Shown here: one piece after another, positions 21,792 through 32,400 of the stretch
Position numbering within the stretch: the stretch's first letter is position 1
How the letters are laid out: each line of letters begins with the position of its first letter
NCBI GenBank assembly: GCA_905250115.1
Contig: CAJNOI010000002.1
Location: 1,515,678-1,579,677 of the forward strand
Length of the DNA stretch: 64,000 nucleotides
From: Adineta steineri
Taxonomy: Eukaryota > Rotifera > Eurotatoria > Adinetida > Adinetidae
Direction: 5' to 3'
The notes under the pieces: generated by a model
The model's input: the letters and a program-made list of their open reading frames with translations, nothing else
Told to the model about the DNA's origin: nothing
Database searches by the model: none
Made by a program: the position numbers and the translations under genes

Positions 21792-24665
21792 TTATTTTCG
21801 AATACAAATCATAAGAGCAGTTGATGAATCGCAATCGTATGATTTTAATGTTCGATTATCATCAAGTTCATCGAAATAATTACCAGTTTTTGTTAATGTT
21901 ATATGTCTTGGATCGAGATTTTCTTGTTTACCAAACAATTCTTTTAATTCATATATTGTTTTATCTAATGTTATACGAAATCGATATTCTTGATTAAGAA
22001 ATGTTCGTAAAGTTAGACAAATTAATCTATTTATTTTTTTGGTAAAAAAAAATAAGACAAAAGTTATTAGTAGATTTTCTTTTTCTGACTAGACAATGCT
22101 TACTCGGATGGAATAGATAATTTCGTTTGTTGATTAGATTTACTATCATTTATAGTAACGATATTTAATTGAATATTGTCACACATTTGATTAATTTGAT
22201 TAATTCGATCTTGATCATATTGTAAAGATATTTCCACAGACTAAGAATAGACAAAAAAATGAACGTCATTTTTTTTCTTGAAATTTATATACATCTAAAT
22301 ATTTATGATGCTGGGCGAGTTTATCAGTTAAATTTGTTTGAATATCAGATGCTTTTTTTAATAAATCAATTAGTTCCGGTTCGCTTTTACTAGAAAAAAA
22401 AATCTTGAATAGAGTAAAAAATAAATAAATGATTTACCTTTCAATATGATAATTTTTTTTCGTTAATTCAAGTTTAGATTGTTCGAGAGTTTGAAGATCG
22501 TTTTCAACATGACTAATAAACAAATAAATAAAAAATAATTATATTGACATTTAATATCCGCATATGTTAGTATAAAGAATAAATAGGAAACATTATTTTT
22601 CCGTTTGGTAATAACAATAAACATTTCTAACATGCTAAGGACATATAATTCTTTGTCAATATTGCTACAATATATCGTAAATTATATGACATTGATATCA
22701 ACAGATAATATCCAGAACTTGAATTATTGATAATAATTTGATATGAAAGGAAGTTTTAGTTAAATATATCAATTTTGATATTGAATTTTGTATTTTAATT
22801 GAAATATGCTAGATATTTATCTGTATGAAAGATGTACAACTTAATCACAGGCGCGACTATCATCGCTAATCTTTAATTTCTATAGAAAAAGAAATTAATC
22901 ATAAATATTTTTATTTTTTTTTCATAGAATAATAAGAATTTTTCCAGGCTAATTCAATGTGTCATATTTATTTATAATATAATTATCTATAGTGTTTAAA
23001 AATGATATATTTAGAAAAATGAACTTTATTAGTAATCTTATTTTCTTTATTTGACATTGAAATCAATAATATAATTTTATTGATAGAAGATTGAGATGAC
23101 TTACAGAATATTTATTTAGTTTTGAATAGCAAGAAAAGTAAGCTATGAGTTAGAACCAAAGTTTCTGTACTTTTCTCGAAGTATAAACTCAGAAATTTTT
23201 GGAAGGTCTAAAAAATTACACTGTTTTATTCATTCTTTAACCTTTTCATTACAATAGTATAAAAAGAGCTACACCTGTTTTTAATTATTTTTTCTATAGT
23301 AAAATTCACAGAAATCGATGTGTGATTTCTTGAAAGCAAATTAAACAGGGTATTCTATGAAAGGGTGTGAGTGTATGTTTGTCTTTTTCTTTGACCCTCA
23401 CACCCACATCCTCAAAACTATTTTTGTTATTTCATGAAAACATTCAATAAGCTTTATAACTAATAAACGTCAGCAGTTAAAAATTTTTGTTCAAGTATAA
23501 CAAAGTTCAGTATTACTTATATTTCATATATCACATGCGGAAATAGATAAATCACCTTCTGCATATGTCCCTATTAGCTGTAAACTGCAATTTTCTAAAA
23601 GGCAAGATCGGACGTTTCATCACCCGCCTCTTACTCCGTCGCCGATTCCTATCTCTAAAACAACTACGTTTAAAATTGACTGCGTTGCAATATAGAGAAA
23701 AAAATTCTGTAACGAAAGGGTTAAGTTCCTTTTCGAATATAGTAAAAGTTATTGAAATCGGTCGTTTTCTAGAGCAAAAAATTCTCTACAAAATGTAATA
23801 TTCAACTAAGCTATAGTTTTTATCCAACTATCATTACAGTCATTTTGTAGAGTAGTCTCTAATCTATAAACAATAATTCTATAGCGAAAATATAAAAGTA
23901 TGTAGGAAACTTTTATATTATTCAAGAATTTTTAATCTTACGTTAATAAATTTTGTTCATGAAGTTCAAGTTGTTTAAGTATATCCATTTGTTTCGTTAG
24001 TAGAATTGAATCATGTTGTTGTCGAATATTTTGAAATTGATTATAGATTTCGCTTTTTATATTTTTAAAAGCATCTTGAACGGATACTGAAACAAAAAAG
24101 AAATTTCATTATATTATTCAAAATTTATTCTTTTATAAAGAACACAACCTTTTAAATCATTTGGACTTGTATTCTGTAATTCATCAAGTATTGTTTTTAC
24201 TGATTGTCTCATATCATTAATATGTTTTTCATTACAATTCGTACATTTCGTGCAATTACAATGTTCACAAATAGTTAATGTTTCTACTTTATTACAACAA
24301 GGACATTTTGCTTTAACAGGTTGAACTTCCATTAAATTATTTAATAAAAGATTATTAGGTAATTCATCTGGTCCACGACTTAAACTCACTGTTTTTCGAC
24401 ATGTTGGACTAAAGAAATCAAAAATAAAAATAATTCTTTTTTTTTATAAATTTCTATACCATGTTAAAGTTTTCTGTTGTACATTATATGTGCCTAATAG
24501 ATAAAAATTTTAATAAAAGTAAAAGAAATATATGAAATTACTGTTTAGACATGTTAAACAAAATGTATGTTGACAAACAAGAACTTTTGGTGATTGAAAC
24601 CGATCAAGGCAAATTGCACATTGTAAAAGACTTTCAAGATTTTCAATTTTATAGACGTTACTCAT
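21792..24665 (-). CDS. RING-type E3 ligase with coiled coil and C-terminal ubiquitin-like domain
   Basis: Likely E3 ubiquitin ligase. Minus-strand exons in order: 24665-24542, 24493-24460, 24408-24149, 24086-23942, 22512-22438, 22389-22293, 22240-22104, 22026-21792. All phases agree and give 368 aa. A C3HC4 RING occupies about residues 16-56 (CAICLDRF, CQHTFCLTC, CPTC). A Cys/His cluster like a B-box follows at about 83-115 (CPCCNKVETLTICEHC, CTKCTNCNEKH). Residues about 120-285 are Gln/Lys/Glu/Leu-rich coiled coil. The last exon encodes a ubiquitin-like fold at about 291-368 (ITLDKTIYELKELF, then NRTLKSYDC and ALMICIRK). RING plus B-box plus coiled coil is TRIM-like, but a C-terminal ubiquitin-like domain is not a standard TRIM ending. 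A 1.4 kb intron separates exons 4 and 5. The start lies 176 bp from the divergent PPP1R8 start. Confidence 0.8.
23363..23405. repeat. Short hairpin in RING-gene intron
   Basis: gggtgtgag (23363-23371) and ctcacaccc (23397-23405) are perfect 9-bp inverted repeats with a T-rich 25-nt spacer, inside the 1.4 kb intron 22513-23941. Confidence 0.7.
23784..23852. repeat. 12-bp perfect inverted repeat in RING-gene intron
   Basis: ctctacaaaatg (23784-23795) pairs with cattttgtagag (23841-23852). A similar core, cattttgtag, appears in the inverted-repeat element near 28350, so it may be a transposon-derived end. Confidence 0.6.
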
Positions 24666-24841
24666 ATTTTACAGAAATATATATATATGATGGCATTTAA
24701 TCTTATAATTTTCTTATCGGTCTGTCATAGGTTGATGATTCATCGATAATTCCTATTGGTTCAAATAAGTAAACGAAGTTCCACTGTTTATTTATTTATC
24801 TCAGTATTACAATTGATTGTTGAATAAAAAAAAAAGAAAAG
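24666..24841. promoter_or_regulatory. Divergent promoter of RING gene and PPP1R8
   Basis: Only 176 bp separates the two outward-facing start codons, so both core promoters and 5' untranslated regions must share this segment. It is AT-rich; I cannot pick out a defined box. Confidence 0.55.
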
Positions 24842-26402
24842 ATGGCTAGTCAAGCTAAAAATACATTTGAAATACCGAAATGGTTCGTAGGAAATTTCTA
24901 TTCTGTTCTATTAATAAATAAAATGATTGTTTTTGTTTATTAGGGCTGGAAAACCTATACCTGGTTTACATTTAGATGTCGTCAAAGATGGAAAATTAGT
25001 ACAAGTTAGTTGAAAAATTACATATTACTTATCTTATAATTCTTTTTAATCTATAGAAATTAATGATTGATGAAAAAAAATGTTACTTTTTTGGACGAAA
25101 TAAAGAATTATGTGATTTTACAAGTATGTTCTATTTTCTTTTTTTTAAATTTTATATAAAAATTTCTTTTTAGTCGATCATGCATCATGTTCACGTGTTC
25201 ATGCTGCACTTCTCTGGCATAAAGATCTTAATCGACCATTTTTAATTGATCTTGGTTCAAGTAAAAACTATATTCAATTATTTTTATATTATTAAAAATT
25301 TCGTTTTTGATTTTTTTCAGCTCATGGAACTTTTATAGGACATATTCAACTTGAAAATCATAAAGCACAACAAGTACATATTGATAGTGAAATACATTTC
25401 GGTGAATCAAGTCGTATTTATATTATTCGTGAACGTCCACAATCACATGGAAATAAACTTCATCATATGTTTGGTAATAATGCCAATGCACTAAATTCAA
25501 ATAATGATGCTAATGGAGATCATAATGATGAAAATAAAGATGCAAATAGTTCATTTTCAATGCCAGAATCAGAAATCGAACTTGAAGTAAGAAAAATAAA
25601 ATATGAACGAGAAAAAAGATAATATAGATTATTTTTGTAGAATTTAACAGAATTTAATACAGCCCATAATCGACGTATTGCACAAATTGTTCAAATAAGT
25701 GATTTACCTGCTGCACCAACTGTTAAAAGAAAACGAAGAAATGTTACATTTAATGAAGAAGATGATGTCATCAATCCAGGTTTAAATAGAAAATTAATCG
25801 AAACAAAAATATCTTATTTATTTCTTTTAGAGGATATTGATCCAAATGTAGGTCGATTTCGTAATCTTGTTCAGACAACAGTTATTGTACCAAAGGTTAG
25901 TTATAAGGAAAACAATTGGTTAAAATTACTAAAACTAGATTATATATTATTTTATTTTTTTAGAAACGTAAACTTGAACATCCAGGTGTTAGTCATCTTG
26001 GTCTTGATACAACTCAAAAACATGCACAAGCATTCCATTATTCACAACTTTATGATGCAAATCATCCAATTCATTCTGATACATCAACTGAAGTACCAAA
26101 TTCATTACAAGCACAACATTTAAGTGTTGCAGCTAAACTTGGTAAGAATCTGAAATAAATTTTGTTTTAAAATATTATATTTTGTTTTTTTAGGAATTTC
26201 ATTACCAAATTTAGCACCTGATTTACATGATTATGATGTAATGGAGCCTACATTTGCAATGCTTCCTAAGATAACATCAAGTTCATTACAAGCATCAATG
26301 AACGAAACAAATAATGGAAGTTTAGAACCAAAGAAAAAGAAATATGCGAAAGAAGCTTGGCCTGGAAAACGACCATCGGGTTCAATGTTACTTGTTAAAT
26401 AA
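24842..26402 (+). CDS. PPP1R8: NIPP1, nuclear inhibitor / regulatory subunit 8 of protein phosphatase 1
   Basis: Scaffold that targets and inhibits PP1 in the nucleus and binds spliceosome factors through its FHA domain. Exons 24842-24882, 24944-25004, 25057-25123, 25174-25260, 25321-25586, 25641-25779, 25831-25895, 25964-26141 and 26194-26402 give 370 aa (human 351). The opening (PKWAGKPIPGLHLDVVKDGK) and an FHA core with FFGRN, CSRVHAAL and DLGSSTHGTFIG match the family. The PP1-docking RVxF site is the NVTF at residues 208-211, followed by INPEDIDPNVGRFRNLVQT. The C-terminal KKKKYAKEAWPGK block is also diagnostic. The first intron uses a GTTCGT donor. The next gene starts only 105 bp after the stop. 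Confidence 0.96.
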
Positions 26403-26507
26403 CTAATTTTTCTCTTCTTCTTGTCATTTTTTGTACAGTGGATGTGTTTTGTTCTATTTCTACTCTAACTCTATCTGTTATAATCTGTGCTCGAATTTTG
26501 TTTTCAG

Positions 26508-29347
26508 ATGAATTTACATGCTTCATATGATGATAAAGATACGGTTATTCATCGGTAAATCAAGAACAAAAAAATATAATTTTTTTTTAAAATATCGTTT
26601 TTTTTCTCTCTAGACTTCGAACACATATAAGTATTCTTGAACAACAGCAAAATTCGAATGGTTATTTTTCTTATGAAGAAACTCCATCAGTTGAACAAGT
26701 ATGAGAATTATTTTGATATTGATATTTGAAAATTTTCTTTCATTTATAGTATTCTATCGATAGTAGTAATACAAGAGAAGATGCTGCTGCACTTGAAAAA
26801 CTTTTACAGTAATAAATTTATTAAAAATTTATAAAATTTTCTTCTTCTTTTTTCAAGAAAACGTGAATACGAATTAGAGCAATTACGGGAACAATTAAAT
26901 GAATATCAACAAGAATCGAATGAGAAACTTCACCGAACAATAGAAGAAGTAAAAGAATAAAAATAAATAGTAACATTAAAAAACTTTCGAAAAATATTTA
27001 GTCGAATGATATGGAAAAAAAATTATACATTGTTGAATGTGAACGTAATAAACTTCGTCAAGAATTACAATGTTTACAAGATGAAAATGAACTTATAAAA
27101 TCTTATATGAATCGTTTACCATCAGAAATTGACTATGAACAATTGAAACAATCATATCGAATACTTCAAGATCAATTAAAACAATCTGATCAAACACTTG
27201 TGGAATATCGGAAAGAAAAAATTCAATTAAAAAAACAACTTATTACATATCAGCGGAATATTGATGAACAACAACAAACAATTAAATCTCATGAATCTTT
27301 AACGGATAAATCAATGTTAAATGCGAAATGTTTAACAATTGATGAAAGAATTGAAACAGAAAAAAAATTTGAAGAATATAATAAAATAATTCAACAATTA
27401 AATGAACAATTAAATCAAGAAAAATTAAATAAAAAACATGATCAACATCTTAATGAAAGTAATATGCGTACTGTTGATTCATTATCAAATGATATTGGAA
27501 AAAAACAACAAACTATTAAAGAGATGACTAATCTTTTGCGACAGGTATGTATAATTTTGAGTATCTCAGAGGTACAGAATCTTCCTCGTGCACCCCTGCG
27601 CGGGGAGGAAAATTTTTTAAAAACTGCATTTTTCAAAAAAAATTTCCCGGGGAGGGAAGATTCTGCACCCCTGGAGTATCTATAGATACGTCATAAGAAT
27701 CTCATTCTACTCACATTTCAATAACTAAATATAAACGTTTATGAGTCATCTAACGGGTATCTTAGGAGAAATATTCCGCTTAAATTACGACGTAAATACT
27801 TGACATTTTTTTTCAAAAGATAACTTGCACGGCTCTCTACAAAACCTAATGAAAAGAGTTGTTCGGTTGATTAATTATGGGATTATATCTTGTCAACACT
27901 GCAGTACTCCAAAATGACACACTCTCAACACACTCTCAACACACTCGTTTTCATATTAATGATTTTATGTCGCTCTTTCTACGTCATACAAACAAAATGG
28001 ATACGCTATTTTACTTTATTCCGTTCTGTTCACATTCTGAGAATTTTTGATTAAGATTCACGACAATTTTAATTTTATAATCATAAATTTATTATTAAGT
28101 GAAAGGAAAACGTTCTCTCTATCATATCGCTACCAGCAGAGTAATGTAAAGCGTTTTTCTACAATGCTTGAGGTGCATAGCGCGAACGACCAACGCGTGC
28201 TATTTTGTTGAAGATGGAGCGGTGGAACCCCACAATCATAGCTGAATAGCTTGTTTTAAGCTCTGCTATAAAGAGTACTGGATTCCGTGTCTGGCTTTCT
28301 AGAAGAAATGAGATAATTAATTTTCCAAAAATTCGCAATTGAGAGTGTGTCATTTTGTAGCATTGCAGTTTTGATAGGATATAATTCTAAAGTATCTACT
28401 CAGAAGTAGGCATGCACCAATTCCAATTCCAACCAATTCCAATACCAATTCTAGAATTGGAATTGGTTGGAATTGGTAGAATTGGAATTGGAATTGGTTG
28501 GAATTGGTTAGGATTGGAATTGGAATTGGTCAGAATTGGTTGGAATTGGAATTGGAATTGGTCGGAATTGGTCAAGAATTGGTTGGAATTGGAATTGGTT
28601 AGAATTGGTTGAAATTGATATGGAATTGGCTCAAAATGATTAGAAATTGTAGGAAATTTCATGTCATTCGCTAAAACTGATCGGAGCTAAGACTAGATTA
28701 GTACGGATCACNNNNNNNNNNNNNNNNNNNNNNNNNNNNNNNNNNNNNNNNNNNNNNNNNNNNNNNNNNNNNNNNNNNNNNNNNNNNNNNNNNNNNNNNN
28801 NNNNNNNNNNNGAATTGGAATTGGTGCATGCCTACTCAGAAGATCAAGTTCAGATTATTATCTCTTGTTTTTTTCTTTATTAGAATCGTCAAGAAATAGC
28901 TGATCTTCGAGTATGTTTAACTATTAGTGAACAAGAACAAACACGTTTAAATGAACGTTTATTAAGCAATGAACAATTATCTAAAGCTTTACAACGTATT
29001 CATGTAACTGTTGAAAAATTATTTCTTGTACTTGATTTTTCATCTGAAATGCTTAATAATGAATCTACATCAAGTCCTGATGTACTTATGCTTCAATTAT
29101 CGACTCATAAAAATAAGTCAGGTAAATTTTTGGATTCTTTTTTTATTCTCAAATAAATAAATTTATCTTTTTAGATTTTATAAATTCATCTACAGAAAAC
29201 ATTTCCAAAATTGATTTATGTGATGTAGAAAAATTAGAATCAAAATTAGATCATATTATCGATCGTCTTTTATCAATTCGTAGTGAATTAATAGCACGTC
29301 AATTTGAGAATGATCTTCAATCAAATATGTCATGTCGTTTGCAGTGA
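26508..29347 (+). CDS. Coiled-coil protein, possibly CEP85-like
   Basis: Exons 26508-26554, 26614-26698, 26750-26808, 26858-26948, 27002-27544, 28884-29121 and 29175-29347 splice in phase to 411 aa. From about residue 75 to 350 the protein is almost continuous coiled coil (Glu/Gln/Lys/Leu-rich), with a break at YMNRLPSEIDYEQLKQSY. That segment loosely recalls the CEP85/CEP85L centrosomal proteins, but this is from memory of the motif and is weak. No enzymatic or zinc domain. The start codon directly follows ttttcag, an acceptor-like sequence, 105 bp after the PPP1R8 stop. Intron 5 (27545-28883) is 1.3 kb, about 25 times the usual size here, and is filled with inverted-repeat elements and an assembly gap. 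TBCK follows 111 bp after the stop. Confidence 0.78.
27567..27673. mobile_element. hAT-type MITE, 107 bp
   Basis: Ends are cagaggtacagaatcttcc on the left and, read inward from the right, caggggtgcagaatcttcc, matching at 17 of 19 positions. Exact 8-bp direct repeats gagtatct flank it at 27559-27566 and 27674-27681. A CAGGGGTG terminus and an 8-bp target duplication are the known hallmarks of the hAT superfamily. There is no coding capacity, so it is non-autonomous. The interior is a T/A-rich spacer between C/G-rich arms, and the whole can fold into a hairpin. It lies in intron 5 of the coiled-coil gene, 22 bp after the donor. Confidence 0.88.
27881..28387. mobile_element. Inverted-repeat element, about 507 bp, unclassified
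   Basis: The left 48 bp (27881-27928) and the reverse complement of 28339-28387 match over most positions, sharing gacacactctcaa exactly. Between them is AT-rich sequence with a short minus-strand frame (28159-28353) of no recognised domain. Exact outer edges and target duplication could not be fixed. Non-autonomous DNA transposon is the best fit. Confidence 0.65.
28412..28650. repeat. GGAATT-rich minisatellite
   Basis: Degenerate tandem array of ggaattggttggaattgg-like units about 6-16 bp long, opposite in orientation to its first 30 bp (ttccaattccaacc), so the array begins as a fold-back. It is probably collapsed in the assembly next to the gap. Confidence 0.85.
28712..28811. other. Assembly gap (100 N)
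   Basis: Exactly 100 Ns, the conventional size for a gap of unknown length, placed inside the minisatellite element. Confidence 0.99.
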
Positions 29348-29458
29348 ATAAAAATGTCCAATTTTTTTTTAATCAGATATTTTTCTTTTTATAAAAATTA
29401 TTATAAATAAACAATTTCTTAAATTATCTGTTTTATTTCTAGACAAAAAAGAAAGATT

Positions 29459-32400
29459 ATGATAGTCAATAATAATCATTTAGGTGTAAATACATTTGTA
29501 GCTAGTAGTCACGGAAATGATCAATGTGGTACAAATGGTTTACCATTAACACCAAATTCTATAGTTATTATTGGACGTTTTCAATCTTTAAAAACGATTG
29601 AACATCCAAATCTTTGTCGATATGTTGATATTCGAAAAGGCACACATGGTAAAATATGAAGAAGAAGAAAAAAAATAAATAAAATTCATATTTTCTTTTT
29701 TAAGAACGATTAATTGTTGTTAGTGAATATTATGAAAGAAGTTTTGAATGTTTAATAAATGAAAAAAAATTATTAAGTATTGAACAAATTCAACAATGGT
29801 CACATCAAATACTTTATGGATTAATATATTTACAAGACAAACAATTATATATGAGAAATTTATCTTTAAGAAATATTCGTTTAACACAATCAGTAAATAA
29901 ATTTTGTAGAAAATAAATTTCACTATTTTTTGTAAATTTAGGATCAAAATATTAAAATACAAAATTATGGTCTTTGGCATATGACACAATATGGTACATG
30001 TGTTACCTTTCCTATTGGGTATATATTTTTGTATTTTCAACAAAAATTAACTTATTTGTTATATTTATTCTAGTGACCCATATTATTTAGCACCTGAATG
30101 TTTTGCACTTGATTTATCATTTAAAGCTATAATTGCTGCTAGTAGTAGTCCGCATGAAGCTGAAATTAGTGATCCAGCTAATGCAAAAAGTTGTATTTGG
30201 TCATTTGGTATTATACTTCTTGAACTATGTTTAGTATGATTAATTTTAATTAGAAAATAAATCAAAGTAATGTTTGTATTTTTGATTAGGGTCAAAGATT
30301 ATATGGAACACAGCCAGTTTCTGTACCAATGTCAACAAGTGTTCGATGTTTAAGATTAAATGTACGTAGTGCATTAGATATTTTATTACGACAAAATGGA
30401 CTTGATCAAGATGAACGTTTGAAAAGAAATACAACACAATTTTTTTTACCAATTATTAGAAAATGTTTGAATGTTCAAGTTCAAGATAGGTTAGTTATAT
30501 ATTTCAATTTGAGTTCGAATAAGACTTATATGCAAATAGTAACTATATCAAAACTAATACGTCTGAGATATTTTAAATACTACACAAAGAAATGAATACT
30601 TTCAGATTCAAATGATTTTATTTGTTTTTAGTTATTTCGAAACATTCTTATTTTAGATTTTCAATCAGTACTGTTGAATATTTGATAGAACTACTGTGTA
30701 GTTCAATGATGGAAATCCCAGCTCTCCATCTTGTTCCTATTGAAAGTTATTCAAAAAATGTTCACTCGCCTTTTATTTTGAACTGAACAGTAGTCAGCGT
30801 AGCATTATCTGCTTTATATAAATGTAAATTGATGATGAAATTGCTTAATCTAGCAACGATTGGAATGCTTATCCTAGATAATAGAACTATATTTTTTTTT
30901 ACTCAATATTGCCTAGACGATATAATTTCTACTAACTATTAATGCACATAAAAAACTTTCGAGTTATTTTTCTTATATAATTTTTTTATTTATTTTCATA
31001 GACCAACTTTTGCAGAACTTTTGAAAGAACTCGATGGAAAACCATATATTCCACCTATTCAACGTTCTCTTCAATTAACATTATTCAATGGTATTACTCC
31101 TGTTCTTGATCATAATTTAGATTTAACGGATTTTAAAAATCTTGATAGTTAGTATTGATTTTCTTATCTATATATATATTAAAACATTTTCTATTTGTAT
31201 TAGCTAGTCCATTTCGTTGTCGAACAATAGATCAGATTTATTATTTATGGAAATTAGCTGGTGGTGATTTAACAGCTGTATTAAAAAATGCTGGCCTTAT
31301 TAAAATATCTTCATCAATTAGTAAAATATCAAAGTATAATAAAAAAACCTTTTTCTGTAGAAAAAAATTACTAAAATATTTTAATTCTAATTAGATTTGT
31401 TTCTGATCATGGTGATGTATATGGACTTCAAAGAGATATAAATACTTTATTTGATGATACATCATATAAACTTTCATTACAAGAACTTGAAAATCGTTTT
31501 AATGATATGCCTATTGAAATACTTCATCCATTACTTGAAGGAGGGTAAGAGTAGAAATGTTAAACAATATTCAAAAGACATTTATTTATTATTAGTGATT
31601 GTGAATTTGAGCAACGTCAAGAGGAATTTGATAAAATGATTGAACGACAACCATTAGCTGTTCGTGAAAATGATTTTGAATATCAAGTAAAATTACAAGA
31701 CCAAAACGAACTTTATATTTATTTTTTTGTTAATTTAGTTTCATCGTTTAACTTTATTTGAACGTCTTCTCGCTGCATATCCATATCAAAAACAACGACT
31801 ATATACCGAAGCGCGAAAAGATATTCCACCACTCTATCGATCATTTCTTTGGGCGGCAATACTTGAAATATCTGTACGTAAATAATTTAAATAAATATTT
31901 AGTATTATTATTATTATTTAGAGTAATGTCAATGATGTTTATAATCGTATTAATAAAGATGATATTGCGCCAACAGTAATACGTCAAATAGAAGTTGATA
32001 TACCACGTTGCCATCAATATGATGAACTTTTATCATCACCTCAAGGTCATAAACGAATGAAGAATGTTTTAAAGGTATACTTTTCTTTTTACTATAAAAC
32101 AAAAAACAATATACTTAAATTTAATTCTTAGGCTTGGATAGCAAGTCATACAAATTTAGTTTATTGGCAAGGTCTTGATTCATTGTGTGCACCATTTGTT
32201 TATTTAAATTTTAATAATGAAGCACTTGCATACGCTTCATTATCAGCATTTATTCCGAAATATTTAAATAATTTCTTTTTAAAAGATAATTCATTGATTA
32301 TTAATGGTAAAAGAATTCTTTTAATGTAAAGAAGAAATGAATCAAAAATCATTTTTTTAGAATATTTGGCTGTTTTTTCACATTTAATTGCATTTCATCA

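Larger units (their letters stand above)
28407..28834. mobile_element. hAT-like MITE carrying a GGAATT minisatellite (contains gap)
   Basis: Perfect 23-bp terminal inverted repeats: taggcatgcaccaattccaa... (28407-28429) and its complement ending gcatgccta (28812-28834). Exact 8-bp direct repeats ctcagaag flank both sides (28399-28406 and 28835-28842). The interior is a long array of gaattggaattggtt-type units that grow out of the terminal repeat sequence itself. One hundred Ns interrupt it, so its true length is unknown. The 8-bp duplication supports hAT-like mobilisation. Confidence 0.85.

Noticed and set aside
22104..22145. Possible frameshift in the RING gene near the end of its seventh exon
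   Set aside because: On re-reading, the exon is 137 bp and all eight exons sum to 1107 bases, so the frame into the ubiquitin-like exon is intact.
23565..23798. 77-aa plus-strand open frame in the RING-gene intron
   Set aside because: Basic, Leu/Arg-rich, no domain, lies wholly in an intron of the opposite strand with no splice support.
27545..27685. C-terminal extension of the coiled-coil protein past 27544
   Set aside because: The frame runs into the hAT-type element; a consensus GTATGT donor at 27545 joins in phase to the exon at 28884.
28412..28612. Open frames on both strands in the GGAATT array
   Set aside because: They are translations of tandem repeats and have no start or gene context.
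28412..28650. Telomere-type repeat
   Set aside because: Units are degenerate GGAATT/GGTTGG mixtures inside an intron-borne element, not a regular telomeric array.
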